A DNA stretch of 64,000 bases, taken from contig CAMPDV010000143.1 in NCBI GenBank assembly GCA_946699065.1, forward strand, positions 434,001-498,000, given 5' to 3'. The stretch's first letter is position 1, and each line of letters begins with the position of its first letter. The notes beneath the pieces were generated by a model, which saw nothing but the letters and a program-made list of their open reading frames with translations, was not told where the DNA came from and made no database searches. Below are positions 12,640-25,306 of the stretch, one piece after another. The DNA is from Loxodes magnus (Eukaryota; Ciliophora; Karyorelictea; Loxodida; Loxodidae). The translations under genes were made by a program, and so were the position numbers.

Positions 12640-13510
12640 AGAGAAGAATTTCATAGTTAACTTTTATTTATTCCTGCTCTCTCCTAAACTACTGGATGTC
12701 GTAAGACTGCATTAATCCACCATTCTTGTCTTTCCACAAAATTATATGTCCTTCTGGTTTCTTCTCCTTTTGTTATTCTATTCGTTGATTCTTGAGTTAT
12801 AAAACTTCTTTAAGTATATTTATCCTGTCTTTATTGGTCAAAAGTAAAAAAATTCTTCTAAGATTTATTTCTTATTATTTCTTTCAATTTCTAATTTCTT
12901 ACAACATTTTTTTCAGTAGTGATTCTTCTAATATATGCAGCAACTGATTTTTCTACGATAGAAATTTAACTTATTTATGTCTTATTATTAATATTCAATT
13001 TCCATTAGAATACTTAATTACTAATCTAATGCTTTTAAATTACTGCTTATTATTATTCTTACTTTTCTTACAATTATTTTATTGCTATTATAATTTATAA
13101 AATTGGAATTAAAACATTTGAGAAACTTTATAAAATTATTTGTCAATTGCTTCCATTTTGATTACTATTTATGATTCAATTTTATTAAAGATTCTTCTAT
13201 GGATGGAAATTATAAGTATAGTTATTCAATCAGATTTTCTAGCATGCTTTCTAGTTTTTATATCCTTTATCTTTGTTATTTTAATTCCTATTATATGTTA
13301 GTTATTCTTTATTGCACCGATTATGTATATGCTTCCTTAATTTATATTTATTAAGCTTTCTGAGGCTCTTATTCCGATTGATTATATTATTATTCTTGCT
13401 TTTTAAGAATGAGTCAAGAGGAAGCTATTTCTTTGGTGCCATTTTTTAATACAGTAATAATAATAATAATAATTAATTATAGTGATTCCACTTTTTAATC
13501 AGGTTTATCA
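12640..13510 (-). mobile_element. G1 element: ORF1-like coiled-coil protein (decayed copy)
   Basis: A minus-strand reading frame starts with MAPKKQ (ATG near 13433) and matches the copy at 48.2-49.0 kb along its length. Where the other copy has a coiled coil and CCHC-like zinc region, this copy is diverged and interrupted. The promoter-proximal sequence resembles the ATTGAAAAGATGG start shared by other elements in the window. It is a non-LTR-type ORF1-only retroposon, dead. Confidence 0.55.
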
Positions 13511-13735
13511 CTTTAAAGTTTATTAATTTTGCTAAACATTCTATTTCCAGTCTTCTTTAAAATAATCTTCTTTTAATACATATCTGGCAGTACTGTGTTA
13601 ACCCTTTTTTATTGAAAGTATCTTATTTCGGTCAAGTTCAATTCCAATCATATTTAAATTTCTTCTTTGTTGAGCAAAATTAATGTTCATCAAGATTTCC
13701 CTCCCTTAGTATATTTTTTCTCTGTATAATGGTCT

Positions 13736-14290
13736 TCAAGAAGAGGTTAAAAAATTGAAGAAAGTAATAAGAGAATGATGGAAAAACTTTAAATAGTAGA
13801 GGAAATAGAGTCTAGATTCTTGAGCTAAGAAAAATACATTAATACCTTCTGAAATATTTAACAAGACCAGAATACTCAATCATAAAGCTAGCAAAAGAAG
13901 CAGAACAACTGAGTATTAGGATAGAAAAATAGAAGAGAATCAACAAAAACTTCAGACGCTAAAAGGAACTTTCAGTATAAGGAAATTACCCAATTATTAT
14001 AGAAAGAGAAAAAATTAAAGATTTAAATCAAGCGAGAAATAAAAAGATGCTATTACTTTAACTCTCGAAAGCATCTGTGTAAAAGATGGTAGAAATTCTT
14101 ATTTTAAAAAAAGAATATTTATACTACTAAAATACTTTTGAGAGCAAAAAGAGAAACAACATTAAATATAACTATAAAGAAAAAGAGATAAAAAATTTAA
14201 TAAATAGTTAGGAAGCGACAAAAAATGTGATTTTAAAAAGAATAAGATAAAAAGAAATGATAGAATGAAAATTATTTAAACAAAAATTGA
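13736..14290 (+). mobile_element. G2 element: ORF1-like fragment with degenerate CCHC
   Basis: Matches the G2 copy at 25.3-26.2 kb from its coiled-coil segment (GAGGTTAARAARYTGA, then ATGGAAAAACT and AATAGARTCYAGA) through the zinc knuckle, here degraded to CYYFNSRKHLCKRW. The 5' part is missing. Dead copy. Confidence 0.5.
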
Positions 14291-14505
14291 ATATAAGCAA
14301 AAGAAAATTCTTTTATAAAACGAAAAATTTGCTACGTAATAGAAAATAATTAAAATTTTTATTTAATTTCACTCTTTAATGTGTTGATTAATGATAAAAT
14401 GAATTTTAAATTAATTAATATTTTAGATTAATTTAAAATAAAGATAAGTTATATAGAAAATAACTCTTAAAGTAAATGCTTATTTTCTATCTTATAAACT
14501 TTTTT

Positions 14506-15270
14506 TCAAGATTTAGGACTAATTTTTAATAAGAAGATTCCCCATTTGGGAAGCTGAAGTGACTCTATGTTCTAGAACTTATTCTAGATTTCTAATTAAA
14601 AATGATCCAACTAATTCCTCTTATTCTCGCACTGATTGATACTGTCTTAAAAGATGGTTGAGATAGAATTTATCTAGCTATCTGTTTCTTAAAGTAACTA
14701 CATTTATTTCTTTATTTAGCTTGATTAGTAATTTTCCATCTCTTAACAAGCTTACTAGATATTCTATTTTACCTATAGTTATATTTAAACTATATTGTCT
14801 ATTCTCGATATCTACTACTAACTTAACTACCTATATCATTGATTCATTATATAGTAGTCTAGTCTCTACTTAATGTCTCTTAAAGTAGATTCTATGTAAC
14901 TCTTTAATTGCTATATTGCCTCTTATACAGTAATACATCTATGCTTTTGATGAGATTCTTACTAGCATTGTTCACAGATTCTTATGTTATCCTATATACA
15001 TTATAGAGTTAAATAATACTACTAATGTATCTAGCAAATGTCCTAAATATTGGAGATCTATTTCTATTGACTAACTAGATTCATAATTGCTAATGTTTCG
15101 ATTGATCTTTCAGTAATTAGATTGTGCTTGCTACAAGTAAATTTCAAATAGAGCTTGTAGACAGTTTCTATGCATTTCTCACAAAGAATACACTCGCAGT
15201 CTAACTTCCTTGATCATCTTAGTTCTTAGATGAAGTCTTCTTCACAATCTTCACACTTAGCTGCTGACAT
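14506..15270 (-). CDS. short TRIM-like RING / B-box / coiled-coil protein, 254 aa
   Basis: ATG at 15270 (MSAAKCEDC) to TGA at 14508-14506, uninterrupted when TAA and TAG are Gln and TGA codons at residues 19 and 145 are Trp. RING-like ligands C6, C9, C25, C27, C30, C33, C46 and H49 fall at exactly the positions of the 544-aa paralogue. The B-box follows (C79, H82, C91, C99, C102, H107, H110). Residues 115-235 are Gln/Lys/Ile-rich with coiled-coil character. It ends where the paralogue's coiled coil would continue, in a hydrophobic tail (WGIFLLKI). It is probably a ubiquitin-ligase-like or scaffolding factor. Retention of every zinc ligand in a diverged copy argues for selection. Confidence 0.85.
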
Positions 15271-15639
15271 TTTATTTTTTGAATGAGTCAAAAAAAAGTA
15301 ACTTAATATTTTATTATATAGATATTACTTAAGAAAGTAACTGAAATTAAATTTGCATTAATTGTATCAAATTACTAAAATAGTACCTACTTTTAAAATT
15401 ATTACATCAAATCAAACATTTTTCCCTCTCAATCTAAGTCATTATACAACATTTAACACCAGCTACACAAAACCACTTCTATGCTATACTGCTTACTTAA
15501 ATCATCCAAAATTCATTTATTAACTCATTTTCCAAACTTAGGAGAAATATCTAGGAAGATAAACAAAACTAAGAAAATAATACCACTTTCAAAGGAAGTA
15601 GTTCAACTATAGGTAAATTCATTATTCTTTTCATGGGCT

Positions 15640-18300
15640 TTTTCGATATTCTTCCCTAATTTTTATCTTTATTTTACCTGGCTAATGATCTCCTATTTGT
15701 CTCTACTAATATAATTTTGTGCTGATAATGTTAGTCGTGATATATGAATCCGTTAAGAAATATTATATTTTTATTTTTTCTTTCCCTTATGTTGTGATGA
15801 AGGTTGTATCTTGAATTGGATCTTTGCACACTAAAAAATAATCTTTCATCAAGTTAAATAAGTATTAGCCTGCATTATACTGCTTATCCGGTAAAAATTG
15901 CGGAATATGCTCATTAAATTCCCCTAATATTAAAATTTATAATCCTTTGCTGCTTGCTGCATGCTGCTATTACGTATTATTAAAGACTTTCGCAAAAGGT
16001 TATGAGTTAATAAGAGTTGGATGTTGTAGTGCTATATACGTTTATCAATGCCAGTTAATCATCAAGTGTTAAATCTATTAATCTTCCTCTAAAATAATTC
16101 TGCTTGATTAAGATCCGCTATATTTAATACTTTGGTTCTGCTGGTAATTCCATCTTTTATATAAAATGATACTCCTTTGTAGTGTTTTTTGCTCAATTTT
16201 ATTTTAGCAATATATCTGTATATGTAAGGCATTTCAGCAGTTTGACCCACAAATATTTCTTAAATTGCCATAATTTCTATCTTCTTTTACACATAAACTT
16301 GTTTAATTCTTCCTTGCTTAATTTTTTTCATCTGACATTTGCTGTGTCTTTGCTTAATTCTTTTAAATTTTATTATATATTCATTTTTTAATAGATTCTG
16401 GCTTCTAGTCTACCAAGTAGGCAATCCGGCGCAACCATGTCTGCACTGCAAGTATTCTTGTAATAAATGCCACTACAAAAAAGTAAGAATGGGCCCATTG
16501 TGTGACAAGCCTTACTTTTTGAGGATTCTCTCTATCGGTACGAGAAGTCGACTAAAGGAGCCGAAATCCAGATCTAAGAGTTGTCCTGATTTTACATCTC
16601 ACTATTCTAATCAGGAATTTAAAAATAACGAAGAAATGACTGAGATTACAATAACTATTTTTAGAAGAATTTATCCTAATTGAGTCATTTGACACAAATA
16701 GTGGAATGTTCTCTAACTCCAGCTTTTGCAAGAATTACAATAATTTAAAGAGTGAAGACAATCAATTTTGATTATAAAAACGGAGAGAAGAAGATAAGAA
16801 TCAAAGAGACTAGATGAAGCTATAAACATTTCTAAACTATTATTAATGATTAAATTTGGTTTCTTTATTTTTTCGTGATTAACCAAACAATGGTGGTACC
16901 AAACTAACTTAATTTATTTATTTATATTAGTCTTTTTTGTACTTCCTATTTTTCTTGATCCTCCAAGCCTGCATTTTAGCTTCCTCTTCTTTAATAGCGT
17001 GAAAATAAATTGTTCTAATGTTAATTATTTTTCCTGTACTTATGTCTTCAATTTTATTACTCGATATTATCTTCCTTGCCATTATATATATTTTTTTTTT
17101 TTTTGAGACAGCGCTGTGTTTATGCATACTTCCTTCCTGTCATTGTATTCTAGTTGTTTCAGTTATTTTGCCATATTTCCTATTTTACTTCTGTTTTTTG
17201 TGAAATTGATAGTTTCGTCTTAGTTTTATTTATTTAATTTTGTAATTAAGTATATATTAAAGTCGATCGCTTTTAAAATAACTTTAGTATGGCTTAAACT
17301 TGTTGTCTTTAATAGAAATATAAGCGGTATTTTATTTGAAGGTTAATCCTCTTCAGTTTTCTTAGCTTTCTTTTCCTTCACTTTCTGTTTCTCTTTATAG
17401 TAAGGTATTTTATTCCTGATTTCCAAATGCATTTTTAATTGCTAACTTTATAACTTTTTTCTTAAGAATTAATTTGTAGTATGCCCTTTTTGTTACAGTT
17501 CATACATTTTCAAAATTTATGGATGATTCAAGTAAGTGCTTATACCTTCTTCGTTTAATTATCTGGTATATTTTCTGCATCTTTGATCTTCTTCAATTCT
17601 AAATAAGCTTTCATTTTCCCATTAACTCACGTGTACATTTTAAGGTTTTGATCTCTATACATACTATTTTTCCGTACTGCTATAGTCTGGTTTCTATCGG
17701 GTTCAAAATTGAATGCATGTTAAGTGTTCAATAAATCGGAAAGCTCTTAATGCTAGAATTCCTCTATGTTCCTTTGCTCTTTTGGCATTAAAAAATTCTA
17801 AACTTCCATGCTTAATTATTTCCGAAATGTGTGAGTGTTTACTTATTTTCAAATCATATAATATCTATTCCTGTCTGAAATAATTTCACACTCTCAATAT
17901 TTTTACCATATTCTTTATTCAGATATCTGAGAAATGCTTGATCGATTTCATTTCTTGCATTTGTGCGAGGCTGTGTCTTTGGTTTTAGTAATTTTCTTCT
18001 AAAAATTGATTGAAATAGGTAACTCCTACTCTTTTAGCTGCTTATTATCTTCCTTATTTTCTGGAATTTGCTTATTCTTTTCTTTTTTCATTATAATAAT
18101 TTGTATTGAGTTGTTATCTTGTATGATGTTCTAAATTATCTATTTTTTTGATAGGTTACTTAGTTTTAACGTTTCTGTCCCTTATTTTTAATTCATTACT
18201 TCTAATAATTAAAATATTTTGCGATAGAGACTTTTTTCTTTAAAAAAAATATCAAAGATCTGATTAAGTTGTAAAACTCTTTAATGTCTTTATTAATTTA
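15640..18300 (-). mobile_element. 5' half of a LINE: ORF1/CCHC region and AP endonuclease
   Basis: The minus strand encodes a basic region with a degenerate CCHC knuckle (near 17495), a Lys-rich linker, and an apurinic-endonuclease-like domain with GEFNEHIPQFLP (GDFN-type motif) near 15905 and SFYES-type helices before it. No reverse transcriptase follows: similarity stops near 15640, the border of the segmental duplication. The matching half at 40125-42240 lacks the 0.5-kb insert found here at 16392-16905. Both copies are transposition-dead as they stand. Confidence 0.65.
16392..16905 (+). mobile_element. Z element inserted in the LINE 5' half
   Basis: Absent from the paralogous block, where the sequence passes directly through TTTTATTATATTAG (about 40828), so this is a dated insertion with a natural empty site. 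The flanks repeat an imperfect TTATNTATATTA-like target. It carries a frame with PCLHC, CNKCHYKK and LCDKPYF, a Cys/His-rich module, then a basic stretch. It matches 11765-12300 in reverse orientation. The 3' part has TGGTGGTACCA, a short hairpin. Confidence 0.6.
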
Positions 18301-18486
18301 CCTTGTAGTCTCGATCTGAGATTGGTTGCATGTAGAATATATGATTGCTACTTGATATAATATTCTAACATAATTTAATGTATATAAATAAAGTAATAAT
18401 GTAGTTTTAGATATAATTGACTGTATTTTTGATGGTAACTGTTATAAATTAGCTTTATAGCTTTTGTAGTCTAAATAATAATAAAA

Positions 18487-19881
18487 ATGTAAGCGTTACC
18501 AAAATGCTTAATCTGCTTAGAAGATTACAACTTAACTAATGCTCTTCCAACTGTCTTACCTTGTGGACATATTTACTGTGGTTTGTGTTTGAATACTCAG
18601 TACTGATTATAAGGCATAATGTAATGTCCTATTTGTTAAAAAGGATTCCATTTTAGATTTGATGATTTACCTTAAGAAAGTGATTTAATAAGAGTGATAT
18701 TTTAAAACTAATAATACATATAAAAGATTTAAGATGCTAGATAGAAATTAAAAGAGATAAGGAGGTAAATTATGGAAAAATCTAAAACCATTACAACCAA
18801 ATAATCAAACATTAGTAATACTCTCATAATACCACTAACTAATATCATCATCAATCATTAACCAACATTTATCTACCAAAAATAACACTCAAATATTATC
18901 TAATTCTACTAATCACTAAAACCAACTATACTCTAATATAACGAATAACCACCTACAATACTAAAGTCTAAATTAACTTACAATCTAATAAGATAAAAAC
19001 TATAATACAATAATAAGTAACCAAATAAGATTTAGACTAATTAACATAAACTAAGCTAGCACTTTATTTAATCTAACTATATTCACTTTTTTAATTGAAC
19101 AATTTAAAAATTAAGTTTATTTAATATTTAGACAGAGTAATTACGATAAGTCTAAGTTTAAACTAGTATTCCTGCTGACAGTAAAAGTATAGAATATTAA
19201 AATAAGTTATATTTAATAGGAGGATTAAACAGAAATTAAAATAAATGAATAAAAGAAACTTGGTAGTTTGATTATGAAGGTAATAGAATAAAACTTAGTG
19301 ATCTAAATGAGGGAAGAGGCGGCTTTGGAATAGCAGTTGCTTAAAAGTATCTTTATGTGGTTGGAGGAATTAGTGATAATAATCAAGGTTTATAATCAGT
19401 AGTAAAGTTACAGATAGAAGACTAAAGTAAATGATAAAACTGTTCTTAATTTCCATTTTAAATAGCAAGCTAAACTTTAGTAGTAGATAAAGATGAATAA
19501 AGTATTCATTCTTTTGGAGGGTTAAATTAGAAAGGATAAACTATAAAAGATATATGAAAATATAATATATAGAATGATAGATGGAGTAAGTAAAATTTGA
19601 GTCTTCCTGAGGCTGTTGCTGGACATATAGTTTCTTTAGAGCCTCTTGTCATATGTGGAGGTATGAAAAATGCATTTACGAAAGAATATTCAAGAAGAAT
19701 ATATAAAAGAAACAAAGAATAATGATAGTAAAGTTAAATTTTTAAAGATATTTTAGCTTTAACGGAGATGAAAATAAGAAAAAACTATGGATATGTTTTT
19801 GCTATAGAAAAACCAGGAGTTTCAATAATGAGGATTGATTTAGAAAAATTGAGTTATAGAAGTATTAAAAGTCAAAAATGA
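18487..19881 (+). CDS. RING-kelch protein, 464 aa (copy 1)
   Basis: ATG 18487 (MQALPKCLIC) to TGA 19879-19881. Residues 7-50 are a textbook C3HC4 RING: C7, C10, C26, H28, C31, C34, C47, C50, with the usual Trp at position 40 encoded by TGA. A Gln/Asn/Ile-rich linker follows (about 75-235). Residues 239-464 hold kelch repeats: LYLIGGL, LYVVGGI, IHSFGGL, DIWKYNIQNDRWSK, LVICGGM. Six TGA codons (residues 40, 204, 254, 316, 357, 413) are Trp, several at invariant kelch positions, and the last TGA ends the frame in both paralogues. The likely role is a RING ubiquitin ligase with a propeller that binds substrate. The paralogue at 42434-43828 has the same length with no indels, which shows purifying selection. 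The divergent LINE half upstream supplies no obvious promoter. Confidence 0.9.
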
Positions 19882-20470
19882 TAAATATAATAATAATATC
19901 TATATTATTAATATTATTTAAATATAATCTCATATGTAAAGAAGTAGTTTAAAGATCTATAATTAGGTAAATATTTTTTTCTATTTATTAAAATATATAA
20001 AGCATCTGAAATAAATAAAGAATCAAATTTTATCTAAACATCTTTAAAAATCTATTATTTAAATATTATCATTATTCAGATACAAACATACAGCTTATAA
20101 CATACTTATATTCAACACAGTCAAAAAAACTATCTTTAAATACATACTTATATTCAACACAGTCAAAAAAACTATCTTTAAATACATCCTTATATTCAAA
20201 TTATTAAAGTATTTCTTAGATTACTCTATTATTTATCTAATCAAATCAAATTATAATTAAGCTATACCTATATCTAAAAACTATCTAAGTCATCACTACT
20301 ATCTCATCAATTCAACATCTTCAAATTTAGAATACATTATTTCTTTAATCATTTAAATTAACTACTATATATACTTAAAAATGTCCTTCTATAGCTAATA
20401 ATAAAATCAAGACATTATAACTCCTATACTCTCGATAAAAACTCAATCATAATAATTTTTCGAGATTAAT
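19882..20470. repeat. AT-rich gap with a 42-bp tandem duplication
   Basis: From 20101 the unit CATACTTATATTCAACACAG and the following 22 bases occur twice, with a third partial copy to about 20195. The paralogous gap near 44050-44120 has the unit only once, so the duplication arose after the block was copied. Nothing else is recognised. Confidence 0.7.
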
Positions 20471-22114
20471 ATGATAGACTAATAAGATTAAAACAACATC
20501 GAAATCAAGTTTTTAGGAGGGATGTCTAAGGGTGAAAAAAAGCTAGGAAAATATGTCAAACTAATAAAATTAACAGAAAATAAAATTTTATAAAATAAGT
20601 AACTTTAAAAAATAAAGTAGAAAACTTCAACTAAGAATAGGAATAATTTATTTCAATTTTATATAAAGAGATATTTTAAAAATTACTACTCAGGCATAAT
20701 AAAATAATATGCCGCAATAATGGAACTATTCAGTACCGATAGAGAGAATTTGAATAATATATAGAAGTACGAAAAATACCAAATTAATTAATTCTATTTT
20801 TTTATCTGATTAATATAATTTGATAAATTCTCTAACATAGAAAATGATAATATTAATCTTTTGATATTTTAGCAAGAAGAGAAATAGTAATTAATATTCA
20901 AAAATAATAACTACTTAATTCGCTACTACAAAAGTTTAGTTCCAAAAGAAAAAAGTTAAAAGTCTTCGGAAATATAAAACAAACAGTTTTATATATAATA
21001 AAAGAAACAATATAACTTGATGGTAGAACAACTATGTATCTAGAATTATCAGAAGCCGCTTATCCAGAAAATATTACTACTTAACTGGAAGAAAAAAATT
21101 TATGAGTAAAGTTAAATTAATTGGCAATAAATGATGTGAAAACTTTCAAAAAATTAGATACAGTATTAAGTAATGAAGAAGATAAAAAGCAATAAAGTTA
21201 ATAATCAATTATGATTGAACATAAAAAAGTGGTAAAATATGTAACAAGAAATAACACAATAAAATAAAAGATACATAAATAAAAATAGAAAACCTAAAGA
21301 AATTATAAAGACGAGTAGCAAGCAAAAATTTGGATCCTAAAGCATAAAGATTGCTTAACTAATTATTTAAATTACACCTGAAATAGGGAAAAATTGATAA
21401 AATAATAAAAGATCATTTAACTTAATAAATTATTTAAAAAAATCATTTAAGCTACCTTAAATCTATGAAAAAGTTAAAGTTTAATATCATGAGGAAAAGG
21501 TGGCATTGTTAAAACCCATTGAACAAAATAAATTCCAACAAGTAACTAATTTGCTTCCACAATTAATAGATCCAATAACTTTCAATAATAAATAGAAAAA
21601 TAATATTGTGCCTACAACACTTGAGGAATAATGAATCCGTTTTTATGAAAGCCTAATTAAAAAAGAAACAATTTAAGTTTATAAGTATAGTATGAGATTT
21701 AATGCATATATACATAGTTTCTACCAAATAAACTAAATCCAGTAGGATAGTAGCTATTAGAATTAATTAAAACTATAATGCAATAATTCAGCATAAGATC
21801 CAACCTAGATTACTACAAAATAAAGTTTAAAACTATAAGCTGATAACTTAGTAAATATATTATAAATTATTAATAAAATGCATAATATTTAAATTTTTCC
21901 TTTAAATTATCTAAATTAGTCCTTATTAGTAACTAAAAACAATCAAATAATATACTAAATACGCTATTTATTACCATTATTCAAACAGAATATAATAGTA
22001 AATTGTATAATATATTACTATTAATATTTTACTCCAATATAATTCAATTAATATCAAAATATCATTCATAATTCATTTACATTTACTTATCTAATCCATT
22101 TTTCAAATTAATGA
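20471..22114 (+). CDS. unrecognised reading frame downstream of RING-kelch copy 1, up to 547 aa
   Basis: ATG 20471 (MIDQQDQNNIEIKFLGG) opens a frame that ends at TGA 22112-22114 if five internal TGA codons are Trp. The paralogous block conserves pieces of it in matching frame, for example MELFSTDRENLNNIQ here and MELLSTVRENLDNIQ at about 44660. The rest is Lys/Gln/Asn/Ile-rich. No domain is recognised. The paralogue is frameshifted, and the last third of this frame lies beyond the duplicated block, so the true end may be near 21545. It may be a decaying gene. Confidence 0.35.
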
Positions 22115-22960
22115 CACAAGGTCTCAAGAAGGGTTTTTTTCAGCTCCATAGAAAAAGGTAAGAAAACCAGAGACTTTTAAATTTTCTTCTACCACTTCTT
22201 CTTTAATAACATAATAATTTTCTTAGGCTCTTTAACCCCCAAAATTTGAAAAATAAAGATAATCTTAAATTGAATAAGAAATTAAATCAGCAGAAACTAA
22301 CTAAAGCAAGCGAGACTTTTTACTCCCATAGCCACGATCAAGCAACTACATGAAAAATTGTAACTAAAAAATAATGTAGAAATAGAAAAATGATGAATAG
22401 CTAATAATAGAATAACTTATGAAATCTATCCGTAACTTATAAGAAGAAGTTTAAATATTAAAGAAAGAAAACCAAAAATTATTATAGAAAAGTTAAAACA
22501 ATGAAGAAAGATTAGTGAAACAGGAAATCGAAGTGAAACTTCTGGGAAAAAAAAGAATTTAACCTTAAACCTTAGCTGAAAATAAAATGGAACTAGAATA
22601 CACAAAACCCTTAGAGATAACTCCTCCCAGAAACATCGTCAAGCTGTGCTTCCGTGCAAATCAAGATTCCAGACATACAAGAAATATAAGAGATACAAGA
22701 TATATTTGGATAAACAGAGAAGAACAGTGAAGAGATTTGGAAAGAACTGTCAAGAATTTATGTAGACAAGGATGGAAGAATATTTAGAAGAAGCCTTTTT
22801 CAAGAGTGCCATAACCCCAAAAAACTGGGAGTTCCAAACTTTTATTTTAAACCTCAAGGAACGAACTCTGGAGGTATGTATTGGAGGGGTTTAATCCCCC
22901 GGAGATACGAGCACTTTAATTTAGTATATTTTTATTATTAAAAATAGTAGATATTATAAT
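22111..22960 (+). mobile_element. G2 element, degraded copy
   Basis: Begins ATGACACAAGGTCTCAAGAA, encoding QGLKKGF, comparable to the EGFKTGF start of the copy at 25.3 kb. It continues with a coiled coil (IRNLQEEVQILKKENQKLL) and a Cys/His remnant (LCFRANQDSRH). The tail CTTTAATTTAGTATATTTTTATT resembles the 3' end of the 25.3-kb copy. Interrupted; no intact protein. Confidence 0.5.
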
Positions 22961-25295
22961 TTTAATTTAAACTTACTTAGTCTGCTTTTAAGACTATCCT
23001 TAGGAGTTTAAGTTGTAATTAATATCTTAATTTATATTTTAATTCTGTTTTGTTTAGAGATAAAATATTTGATTTAAAAATTCAAAAAGAGCATTAAAAA
23101 AATAATATCCATTTCAAAATAAAATAAAAAAATGCTCAGATACTAAAATATAAAGAAGGAAATAAATCAGTATGTTATAAAAATAAATAAAAAATTAACC
23201 ATTCATATTTAAATAAAAGCAATAACTAAAGTGCCTAAAATATATTTAATTTAATAATTTAAATATTGTTATTCTAAAAATCTAATTAATAATTGAAAAT
23301 ATTGCTATTTATTTTTAGTTATCTTTATTTATTTTAATATATTTTTCTAATAATTAATCTCATGCTAATATTGTATCATTAACATTAAAAAATTAAATAA
23401 TCTAGAAAAAAGCATTATAATTAAATTTAGTCTAAATTTATGCTTATTGTATTTAAAATAGAACTATAAAAAGAATAGTGATTAAAATATATATAATAAA
23501 AGTTTTTTATTAATAAATGATACATATTGTAATCAATATGCTATTAATAATTATTTATTTTATTTACATTTTTTATATATTTTTAGTTGCTATATTTTAA
23601 TATTTAGTTTTTGTATTAACTCTTTACTGTAAAAGTATTTCTTTATTTTAAAATATAAGTACTTTATCAATGCTATGCATTAAAATATATAAAAAAACCC
23701 TGACAATTTAAGCCTTTAATTATAACCTAATTGATCAATCTTAAGTCTCAGTTAACTAACAAGAATCAAAAATTCAAAAAGATAAATCTACTCCTCTTAA
23801 AGATTGAGAAATACCTAATTTCATAACAAACTAAGAAAGCTTGAGAAACTTTATGAGTAAAACATTATTCAGTTTTATTACTTAATTGAGAAAATTAATA
23901 CAGAAAAATATATCCTAAAGGCGAAAAAATAAAATTTTCGGCAACTTTTGTAAGATAAAAAAAGGAAAATCAAGACTTGATAAGCTAAGTTTAATTTTAA
24001 GAAGAAATTTAATCTCTAAATTTGAATTAATAGTAAAGACATAGCATAAAATACATAGAAAATTAAAGAATAATTTAAATTATCAATAAAAAATTAACCT
24101 GAAGCAGATAATACGGAAATTGAAAAAAAATTTAAATAAAATAAAAAATTTACTTCAAGACTACGAATTTATTTAGAGAAGCTGTAGAATTATTCATCAA
24201 TTATTATCATTAAATGTAAAAAAACTTAAAACTAAATTTATTGATTAAAGAAGAGCTTAGTATGGATTAAAGTAATTCAGCTACTAAAAGTTTGCCTATA
24301 ATAATTCGGTCAAAATATTAATATGTAATTAACATTTTTTTTTCTATTTACTATATCTAAATTACTATTTTTAAACACTTTTTAATCATAAAAATACTTA
24401 ATTATTTAGTCTTCTCTCTTCGTACTATTCTTATAGTCTTTTAGTTCTAGCTTTCTACATCTATTCTCAACACTAAAAGATTTGATAAATCTAGAATAAA
24501 AGAATAAGCAAATCTATCTCGAGTTATAAATGCTGATAAATTATAATAATATGTTTAAATTCTATTTATTATCATTATTCATTCTTACTTTTATAAATTT
24601 TTCTGGAATATTCTATTTTAATTCAATTTCCCATTTCTCCTACCATAATAATAGATTCTAATAACACTAACGGAAAACAAAGAACTTCAAGAAGAATGAA
24701 ATAATACTAGCTCCATGTATCATTCTTTAAATTATAATTTTATATATCATTTATAACTTTTTTTTAATTTACTCCTCTATATGATTATATATTTTCTTCT
24801 CTTTTATCTGCTACTAATTTCTAAAGTATTATTTCAAAAGGAAATTAATTCTTATACTAAATTTTGGAATTTAGACATTTATTTTAACTTCTTTAATTTA
24901 TTCTGTTTCTATATTAAGCAATAAATGTCTTTAATATTGACTATTAGCTAATTATTTATTATTACTAAGTAATTTTATTTTGCTGTTGTTAAATGAATAT
25001 AAGCAGCGTTAGCATAGTATCTTCACTTGGATTTTAATTATTATATTAATAAGTTATAGTTTATAAAAGCTTTAGATTATTTTAATTTAAGTAATTTAAA
25101 GTTTAAGAATATAATTTTAAATTAGTTTAGTTTATCATTTAATATACATAATATTTAAATACTTAATTACCTAATTATTAATATATTCAATTCACTTATT
25201 TAAAATTACTAGTTCCAGTATTAACATCAATATCATATATTTTCAGCTATTAAACCACTATTTTAATTACAACTTTATTAGATTTATTAATTAAC
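22961..25295. other. AT-rich region without recognisable features
   Basis: More than 2 kb of very AT-rich DNA on both strands. I find no domain motifs, RNA genes or repeats shared with the rest of the window. Confidence 0.4.
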
Positions 25296-25306
25296 TAAAA
25301 GTAAAT

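Larger units (their letters stand above)
15650..21545. repeat. segmental duplication, copy 1
   Basis: Same order and orientation as 40125-45422: LINE 5' half, RING-kelch gene, AT-rich gap, second reading frame. The left border is near GCTTTTTCGATATTC and the right border near CCCATTGAACAAAATAA. Similarity varies: near identity around the RING exon, lower in the flanks with many small indels. Copy 1 additionally holds the Z insert at 16392-16905 and a 42-bp tandem duplication at 20101-20180. Confidence 0.85.
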
